A DNA stretch of 42,881 nt, from NCBI GenBank assembly GCA_016873475.1, contig VGXI01000003.1:15001-57881 (forward strand), given 5' to 3'. This DNA comes from a bacterium. GTDB lineage: Bacteria > Krumholzibacteriota > Krumholzibacteriia > JACNKJ01. Below, in pieces: positions 37,927 to 42,881 of this stretch; position 1 is the first letter of the stretch; every line of letters begins with the position of its first letter. The notes beneath the pieces are model-generated. The model was given only the letters and a program-made list of their open reading frames with translations, was not told the DNA's origin and made no database searches. The translations under genes and the position numbers were made by a program.

Positions 37927-38867
37927 AGCGCGCGTCGCTGCTCGTCGCGCTGGGCCTCGCGCTCGCGCTGCCCGCCCTTGCCGAGGAGGAGACCGTGCCC
38001 CTGGCCGACTTCGACACGCTCTGGGACTACTTCGATCCGGCCGCGACGGAGGCGCGATTTCGCGAGCGCCTGCCGGCCGTCGTGGCCGCCGGCGACCCTG
38101 ACCTGCACGCGCAGCTGCTGACACAGATCGCGCGCAGCCAGGGCCTCCAGCGCCGCTTCGCCGACGCGCGCCGCACCCTCGACGAGGCCGAGCGCGTGCT
38201 GGCCGGCCGCGGGGGCGTCGCCGCCCTGCGCCTCCTGCTCGAGCGCGGTCGCCTGCTCAACGCGGAGGGCGATCCGGCCGCGGCCCTGCCCTACTTCAGC
38301 GCGGCGCTCGAGGCGGCCAAGGCCGAGCGGGAGGACTTCCACGCCGTCGACGCCGCGCACATGCTGGGCATCGCCGCGCCCGGCGAGGCGGGACTCGCCT
38401 GGAACCTCGAAGCGATCGCGATGGCCAAGGACAGCCGCGACGAGCGCGCGCGCGGCTGGCTGGGCTCCCTGCTCAACAACACGGGCTGGCGCTACCACGA
38501 TGCCGACGACTACGCGCGCGCCCTGGCGCACTTCGAGGCCGCGCTCGAGTTTCGCCGCGAGCGCGGCAAGCAGCCGGAGCTGCGCATCGCCGAGTGGACG
38601 GTGGCGCGCTGCCTGCGCTCGCTGGGTCGGCTCGAGGAGGCGCTGGCCATCCAGCGGGATCTCGAGCGGCAGTTGGCAGCCGCGGGCGAGGCGCAGGACG
38701 GCTACGTCTTCGAGGAGCTGGGCGAGCTCAACCTGGCGCTGGGCCGCGGCGAGGACGCGCGGACCTACTTCGCCAGGGCGCACGCCGTGCTTGCGAGCGA
38801 TCCCTGGCTGCAGGCCAACGAGGAGGGGCGCCTCGCGCGCATCGCCCGGCTCGGCGGGCTGAAGTAG
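37923..38867 (+). CDS. Exported tetratricopeptide-repeat protein
   Basis: A 314-residue protein with signal peptide MKRASLLVALGLALALPALA and an all-helical mature part with about six TPR-like repeats (for example RRFADARRTLDEAERVL, DDYARALAHFEAALEF, GRLEEALAIQRDLERQL, GRGEDARTYFARAHAVL). TPRs mediate protein contacts; no partner is evident. Translation is coupled to the S9 peptidase. Confidence 0.8.
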   Translation: MKRASLLVALGLALALPALAEEETVPLADFDTLWDYFDPAATEARFRERLPAVVAAGDPDLHAQLLTQIARSQGLQRRFADARRTLDEAERVLAGRGGVAALRLLLERGRLLNAEGDPAAALPYFSAALEAAKAEREDFHAVDAAHMLGIAAPGEAGLAWNLEAIAMAKDSRDERARGWLGSLLNNTGWRYHDADDYARALAHFEAALEFRRERGKQPELRIAEWTVARCLRSLGRLEEALAIQRDLERQLAAAGEAQDGYVFEELGELNLALGRGEDARTYFARAHAVLASDPWLQANEEGRLARIARLGGLK

Positions 38868-38879
38868 CGCCGCACGAAT

Positions 38880-38914
38880 GCGAAAGGGTCGGGCGAGCCG
38901 CCCGGGCCTTTCGC
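38880..38914. terminator. Bidirectional hairpin between convergent genes
   Basis: An 8-bp outer stem (gcgaaagg/cctttcgc) and a GC-rich inner stem (gggc/gccc) lie midway between the TPR stop (38867) and the yceI stop (38942). T-rich flanks are short. Its placement supports a shared terminator. Confidence 0.65.
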
Positions 38915-38941
38915 GTGACGCTGCGCAGGCGGAGCGAGCCG

Positions 38942-39529
38942 CTAGGGCTTGTGGATGCCCTCCACCTCGAGCTCGATCCCGATCTCGTCGCTGACGACGG
39001 CGCCGCCCGTCTCGAGCAGGTTGTCCCAGCTCAGGCCGAAGTCCTTGCGGTTCAACGAGCCCCGGGCGCTGAAGCCGGCGCGCTCGTTGCCCCAGGGATC
39101 CTTGATCGTGCCGAAGTACTCGAGCTTGAGAACGATGGGCTTGGTCACGCCACGCATCGTGAGCTCGCCCTTGAGCAGGTAGTGCTCGCCCTGCTTCTCG
39201 ATGCCCTTGGACACGAAGCTCAGGGTGGGGAACTCCTCAGCTGCGAAGAAGTCCGGGCTCCTCAGGTGGTCGTCGCGCTTCTCGTTGCCCGTGTCGATCG
39301 TGGCGGTCTGGATGGTCGCCTGGGCGCTCCAGGTCTCCGGCTTGCCTTCGCTGAACTCGAAGCTGCCCTCGAAGCCACCGAAGTGCCCGCGCACCTTGGC
39401 GACCACCATGTGGCGCGCCACGAAGCCGACGCTCGAGTGGGCCGTGTCGATCGTGTAGGTGGCCGCCTCGGCCAGGCCGGCGGTACCGAGAACGAGAAGC
39501 CCCGTGAGGGCCAGCAGCTTGCGATTCAT
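38942..39529 (-). CDS. yceI: YceI family periplasmic protein
   Basis: A 195-residue exported lipocalin-like protein. Signal peptide MNRKLLALTGLLVLGTAGLAEA, then the YceI pattern TYTIDTAHSSVGFVARHMVV, RDDHLRSPDFFAAEEFPTLSF, LTMRGVTKPIVL and FGLSWDN. Family members bind long polyisoprenoid or amphiphilic lipids. It has a weak GAGG before the ATG. An AT-rich TATATT (minus strand, near 39590) upstream is a possible -10. Confidence 0.92.
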   Translation of the reverse strand: MNRKLLALTGLLVLGTAGLAEAATYTIDTAHSSVGFVARHMVVAKVRGHFGGFEGSFEFSEGKPETWSAQATIQTATIDTGNEKRDDHLRSPDFFAAEEFPTLSFVSKGIEKQGEHYLLKGELTMRGVTKPIVLKLEYFGTIKDPWGNERAGFSARGSLNRKDFGLSWDNLLETGGAVVSDEIGIELEVEGIHKP

Positions 39530-39683
39530 CGTGCCTCGCTTTCGTGAGTCCTTGAGGATGCGGCGGGCCAGCCCGGCGCCACCGCGCTGGAAAATATAAG
39601 CGGCTCGCCGGGATCTCGCACGCCCTCTCGCCCGGGCGGAATTCAGGGGCAGGTTGTCACGCTTATCGGCCGAGCCAGCCGCG

Positions 39684-39712
39684 TTGACAAGGCGGGAGGG
39701 CATTGCTAGAGT
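39684..39712 (+). promoter_or_regulatory. Promoter of tRNA-Glu
   Basis: A perfect TTGACA (39684-39689), 17-bp spacer and TAGAGT (39707-39712), 21 bp before the mature tRNA, with a GC-rich discriminator. Confidence 0.8.
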
Positions 39713-39733
39713 GCGCGCGCCGCGCTGCGGTCC

Positions 39734-39808
39734 GTCCCCATCGTCTAGCCAGGCCCAGGACACCAGATTTTCAATCTGGCGACACGGGTTCGAATCCCGT
39801 TGGGGACG
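39734..39808 (+). tRNA. tRNA-Glu (anticodon TTC)
   Basis: A complete cloverleaf. The acceptor stem GTCCCCA pairs with TGGGGAC, discriminator G. Anticodon stem CCAGA/TCTGG with loop TTTTCAA gives anticodon TTC. The T arm is CGGGTTCGAATCCCG. The 3' CCA is not encoded (GCC follows). Confidence 0.97.
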
Positions 39809-39834
39809 CCTCTCCTCGCGCCGCCCACCTCGCC

Positions 39835-40263
39835 TCAGCGCCGGATCGCGAAGCGTCCCGGCCCCGCCAGGGCGAGCGCCAGAAAGACGCCCAGCAGTTC
39901 GAGCGCGTGGCTCGCCCCCTGCCAGCCGGCGCCCGCGGATGCGGGGGGCAGGTTCAGATGGTACAGGGCGGCCACCAGCATCGTGATGGCGAGCAGGCCG
40001 GCCGCCGGCCGCGTGAAGAGCCCGACGAGGACGAGCAGTGCGCCCAGGCTCTCGGCGAAGGCCGCCGCCGCGCCCCAGACGACGGGCCAGGCGTGCAGGC
40101 CGAGGTTGCCCATCGCCTCCCCGACGCGGCGCCAGGTATCGGGTCCACCGGTCAGCTTCCCCCAGCCGTGGAAGACGAGCATGCTCGCGCCGCCGGCCAC
40201 GCGCAGCAGGAGCAGGCCGAGGTCCAGGGCGAGCGGTCCGCGGGCAGGGTTGGCTCGTCGCAT
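39835..40263 (-). CDS. DoxX family membrane protein
   Basis: A 142-residue inner-membrane protein with four hydrophobic segments and the DoxX pattern LLLLRVAGGASMLVFHGWGKL, then FAESLGALLVLVGLFTRPAAGLLAITMLVA. Members are linked to redox or thiol homeostasis (e.g. with SodA/SseA in mycobacteria), but the biochemical role is open. AAAGGAG precedes the ATG. Confidence 0.9.
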   Translation of the reverse strand: MRRANPARGPLALDLGLLLLRVAGGASMLVFHGWGKLTGGPDTWRRVGEAMGNLGLHAWPVVWGAAAAFAESLGALLVLVGLFTRPAAGLLAITMLVAALYHLNLPPASAGAGWQGASHALELLGVFLALALAGPGRFAIRR

Positions 40264-40348
40264 GGTGGCTCCTTTCGCGGGCCGCTAGGGTCGAGGCGGA
40301 AGCGCCGGCGGCGATTCGGGGCAGTGGGGGCGCGCCGTGACGGCCGGC

Positions 40349-40370
40349 GGCGGCGATCCCTCTCGCCGCC
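40349..40370 (-). terminator. Hairpin after lexA
   Basis: A perfect 8-bp stem (ggcggcga/tcgccgcc, loop of 6) starts directly after the lexA stop codon. No T-run follows, so efficiency is uncertain. Confidence 0.45.
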
Positions 40371-40371
40371 C

Positions 40372-41004
40372 CTAGAGCACCCGCATCACGGCCACGACCT
40401 TGCCGATGATGCGCACCTCGGCGCTGCCGGCCGGCACCCAGATCGGCTCCATCTGGCTGTTCTCCGGCTGCAGGCGGACGCCGCCGGGCTCCTTGTAGAA
40501 GGTCTTCACCGTGGCCTCGCCGTCCACCAGCGCGACGACGATCTCCCCGTCTCGGGCCGTCTCCTGCGGGCTGACCACGATCGTGTCGCCGTCGAGGATG
40601 TGCGCCTCGACCATCGAGTCCCCCACCACCTTGAGCAGGAAGTTGCCCTCCCGCGCGGCAAAGGAGGCGTCGACCTCGATCCACTCCTCGATGTTCTCCT
40701 CGGAGAGGACCGGGATCCCCGCCGCCACCTGTCCGATCAGGGGCAGGCGCAGCACCTTGCCCTCCGCCGATGGCCGGCGCGCGCCCAGCTCGAGCAGCTC
40801 GATGCCGCGCGAGCGCTCCCGGGCGCGGCGGATGTAGCCCTTGCGCTCCAGGGCCTCGAGGTGGTCCTGCACCCCCCGCGGCGAGCGCAGGTCGAAGTGA
40901 CCGGCAATCTCCCTGATCGTCGGGGGATAGCCGTTTTCCCTCAGGAAATCTCTCAGAAAGTCCAGCACGGATCGCTGGCGATCCGTGAGAGCCGTTGGCG
41001 ACAT
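40372..41004 (-). CDS. lexA: SOS repressor LexA
   Basis: Represses SOS genes until RecA-ssDNA triggers self-cleavage. The 210-residue protein has a winged-helix N-terminus (LTDRQRSVLDFLRDF to LERKGYIRR), the cleavage site Ala95-Gly96 (VAAGIP), nucleophile Ser130 (GDSM) and Lys167 (ATVKTF). The recognition helix region is SPRGVQDHLEAL. AGGAGG lies 8 nt before the ATG. It is the last gene of dinB-orfX-lexA, whose promoter carries a LexA-like palindrome, so autoregulation through the operon is likely. No separate lexA promoter is evident. Confidence 0.96.
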   Translation of the reverse strand: MSPTALTDRQRSVLDFLRDFLRENGYPPTIREIAGHFDLRSPRGVQDHLEALERKGYIRRARERSRGIELLELGARRPSAEGKVLRLPLIGQVAAGIPVLSEENIEEWIEVDASFAAREGNFLLKVVGDSMVEAHILDGDTIVVSPQETARDGEIVVALVDGEATVKTFYKEPGGVRLQPENSQMEPIWVPAGSAEVRIIGKVVAVMRVL

Positions 41005-41585
41005 ATCGCCCGCCTCCTGTGGAAGTACCAGCGGCGCCGGACCCGGCGGCTGGCTGCGGCGAGAAGCTGCCGGCCCGGGGCGGCCAAGAGCTCACAAGCA
41101 CCCGAGCACAGGCCGGTCAAGGCCGTCAAGGAGAAGTCGATCGACCACCGCTCCGGTCGGCGGCGGTGAGGAACGGCCGGGGAGAAGGAGCGGGAGAGCG
41201 CGTCTCGCTCTGCCGAAACCCTGCGAGCCGAACCCTCCCTTTCGGCCCGCTGGCGCCCCTCCTCCCCGGTCAAAACGCCGGCTGCCGCCAGCTGCGCCGT
41301 GAGGCGCCGGCCGGCGGGACAGCCCTCCACCCGGGCCAGTGCGGTCGCCGGGTAGATGCCGCCGTCCGGATGGACCGGACAGCCCGGGCAGAGGGCATAG
41401 AGCTCGGGGCCTCCCGGGAGACCGGGAAGATGGGCCTGATTGGCCCGGGAGTCCCCGGGGTGACTGCCTGTGACCAGAAAGCGGCGGGCGTTGGCCAGGG
41501 CCGTCTCCAGGTCCAGGTCGGCACGGGGGCGCCGCGGCGCCGCCGTGGCGAAAAGGTCGATCTGCCGGTCCTCGATCACGCGCAT
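40953..41585 (-). CDS. Uncharacterised protein between dinB and lexA, starting with a beta-clamp-binding-like motif
   Basis: I do not recognise this protein. It starts at the ATG at 41585, sharing one base with the dinB stop (TGATG), after a strong GGGAGGA Shine-Dalgarno 9 nt upstream. Residues 8-12 read QIDLF, matching the QL[SD]LF consensus by which DNA-repair proteins bind the sliding clamp. A Cys-containing segment follows (ALCPGCPVHPDGGIYPATA and VEGCPAG). The frame runs 210 residues and overlaps lexA by 52 bp. The second half (after about residue 115) is Arg/Ser-rich with less strict codon use, so the true C-terminus, or a frameshift, is uncertain. Confidence 0.55.
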   Translation of the reverse strand: MRVIEDRQIDLFATAAPRRPRADLDLETALANARRFLVTGSHPGDSRANQAHLPGLPGGPELYALCPGCPVHPDGGIYPATALARVEGCPAGRRLTAQLAAAGVLTGEEGRQRAEREGSARRVSAERDALSRSFSPAVPHRRRPERWSIDFSLTALTGLCSGACELLAAPGRQLLAAASRRVRRRWYFHRRRAICRQRLSRIASDPCWTF

Positions 41586-42769
41586 CAGCGACTTCCTCCC
41601 AGCAGGCGGGCCCGCTTGACGGTCCCGCGTCCGAAGCGCGCCCCGAGGGCGTCCATCGCGCCGTCCAGGCGCGCTTCGCGTTCCGGCGTCTCGCCGGCGA
41701 AGAGGCTGAGCGGCACGGCGTCCCGGGGAACCAGATTGCGCAGCGAGATGCCCAGCAGCCGCACCTTCTCGCCCCGCCGATCCACCGTGTCCAGCAGGCG
41801 GCGGGCGGACTGGAAGATGAGCAGCCCCTGATCGAGGCACTCGCTGCCGGTGACGGAGCGGCTCAGGGTGCGGAAGGAGGCCGTGCGCAGCTTCAAGGTC
41901 AGCGTGCGGCCGGCCACCCCCTGCCGGCGCAGGCGCCGGGCCACCTTCTCGGCCAGCTCGAGCAGGGTGCGCTCGAGCACGCGCAGCTCGTCCTGATCCT
42001 CGTCGAAGGTGTGCTCGTGGCCCACGGACTGCTCGGCGGGCCGCTCGGCCTCCACCGCGCGCGGATCCTCGCCGCGCGCGAGCCGCGCCAGGCGCGTGCC
42101 CCAGCGCCCGAACAGGCGCTCCAGCTCGGCCTCGCCCAGGCGGTCCAGGTCCCCGATCGTGGCGATGCCCAGCGCCTGGAGCCGCGCCAGGGTCTTGGGA
42201 CCCACGCCCCAGAGGCGCCCCACGGGCAGCGGGTGCAGGAACTCCACGACGCCGCCGGGCGGCACCACGGTGAAGCCGTCGGGCTTCTCCAGGTCCGAGG
42301 CGATCTTCGCCACGAACTTCACCGGCGCCAGGCCGGCCGAGCAGACCAGGCCCGTCTCCTCGCGGATGCGGGCCTTGATGCCGCGCAGGGTCTCCACCGG
42401 CGGCCCGAAGAGCAGTTCGGTGCCGCTGAGGTCCAGGAAGGCCTCGTCCAGGCTGAGCGGCTGCACCCGCGGCGTGTACTCGCGCAGGATGGCCATGATG
42501 CGCTTGCTCTCGGCCACGTAGACCTCCATGCGCCCGGCCACGAAGCAGGCCTGCGGGCAGAGCCGGAAGGCCGTGCGCAGGGGCATCGCGCTGTGGATGC
42601 CGAAGCGCCGCGCCTCGTAGCTGGCCGCCGAGACCACCCCCCGCCGCGTCGGATCGCTGCCGCCCACCACGACGGGCTTTCCCCTCAATTCGGGAAAGTC
42701 CCGCTGCTCCACCGACGCGTAGAAGGCGTCCATGTCGACGTGGGCCAGGGCGGGGGAGGACCGGAACAC
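41585..42769 (-). CDS. dinB: DNA polymerase IV (Y family)
   Basis: Translesion DNA polymerase of 394 residues. The palm has metal-binding HVDMDAFYASVE (D12) and LSLDEAFLDLSG; helix-hairpin-helix GVGPKTLARLQALGI; little-finger domain to the end. Near the C-terminus PLSLF (353-357) stands where a QLSLF-type clamp motif is common, with Gln replaced by Pro. The start is GTG at 42769 with CGGAGGTGG upstream. It is the first gene of the dinB-orfX-lexA operon, under a promoter with a LexA-like site. Confidence 0.95.
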   Translation of the reverse strand: MFRSSPALAHVDMDAFYASVEQRDFPELRGKPVVVGGSDPTRRGVVSAASYEARRFGIHSAMPLRTAFRLCPQACFVAGRMEVYVAESKRIMAILREYTPRVQPLSLDEAFLDLSGTELLFGPPVETLRGIKARIREETGLVCSAGLAPVKFVAKIASDLEKPDGFTVVPPGGVVEFLHPLPVGRLWGVGPKTLARLQALGIATIGDLDRLGEAELERLFGRWGTRLARLARGEDPRAVEAERPAEQSVGHEHTFDEDQDELRVLERTLLELAEKVARRLRRQGVAGRTLTLKLRTASFRTLSRSVTGSECLDQGLLIFQSARRLLDTVDRRGEKVRLLGISLRNLVPRDAVPLSLFAGETPEREARLDGAMDALGARFGRGTVKRARLLGGSR

Positions 42770-42820
42770 GAGCGCGCCACCTCCGAATCCGGGCTCGCCG
42801 TGGGGCCGGCGATGGCAGTG

Positions 42821-42849
42821 AGGCTACTATACACTCGTATAGATGTCAA
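42821..42849 (-). promoter_or_regulatory. SOS promoter of dinB-orfX-lexA with LexA-like palindrome
   Basis: Minus strand: TTGACA (plus 42844-42849), 17-bp spacer, TAGCCT (plus 42821-42826). The spacer contains the perfect palindrome CTATAC-N4-GTATAG (42827-42842), of the same CTNT-N8-ANAG geometry as the enterobacterial SOS box CTGT-N8-ACAG. LexA bound there would block polymerase directly. Confidence 0.75.
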
Positions 42850-42881
42850 GCCGCTGGCGATGAAATGGCCTAAACCCTTTT

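Overview
This window is high-GC bacterial chromosomal DNA. It is densely packed with genes, many of which overlap by 1 to 14 bases. I see no insertion sequence, phage, integrase or CRISPR array. The taxonomic hints are the 5' part of a 16S rRNA gene, a secreted protease ending in a PNPFNP-type sorting domain, a GWxTD-type secreted protein, a propeller/Y_Y_Y hybrid histidine kinase, and superoxide reductase. Together they suggest an uncultured lineage near the FCB group, Candidatus Eisenbacteria or a relative. This is an inference from gene content; I could not run a 16S search.

Layout. 1-750: 5' end of a 16S gene (minus strand) with tandem promoters and a boxA. 752-4242: tyrS (minus) and a class A penicillin-binding protein (plus), diverging from back-to-back promoters that share a -35 region. 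4254-9232: a tight minus-strand operon in transcription order ychF-like, yhaM-like 3'-5' exoribonuclease, deoB, cdd, deoA/pdp, which reads as an RNA-to-nucleoside catabolism unit. 9325-10131: a lipoprotein (minus). 10378-16690 (plus): a subtilase/beta-helix/sorting-domain protein, a GWxTD-type protein, an orphan PhnD-like binding protein and a small zinc ribbon. 16694-22437: acylphosphatase, a PfkB kinase, an RlmD/RumA-type methyltransferase, malic enzyme MaeB and EF-P. 22514-24870: an HDAC-like deacetylase (minus), then an enoyl-ACP reductase and a superoxide reductase (plus). 25004-27931: a complete nickel ECF uptake operon nikL-nikM-nikQ-nikO-nikR. 27953-34738 (minus): a heparinase II/III-like secreted protein followed by a 1342-residue hybrid sensor kinase. 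34850-38867: a zinc ribbon plus HD-domain pair (minus), then an S9 peptidase and a TPR protein (plus). 38942-40263: YceI, tRNA-Glu and DoxX. 40372-42769 (minus): an SOS operon dinB-orfX-lexA driven by a promoter whose 17-bp spacer is filled by a LexA-like palindrome.

The promoters are unusually easy to read. At least ten fit a TTGNNN -35, a spacer of exactly 17 bp and a TANNNT -10. Two of them (PBP1A and nikL) place the start codon only 7 to 9 nt past the -10, which implies leaderless mRNAs. The most original observations are: the translation-coupled ORF between dinB and lexA that begins with a beta-clamp-binding motif; the YchF-like protein with a changed P-loop lysine; the nickel promoter and its palindrome; and the subtilase carrying Pmp-like GGA/FxxN repeats.
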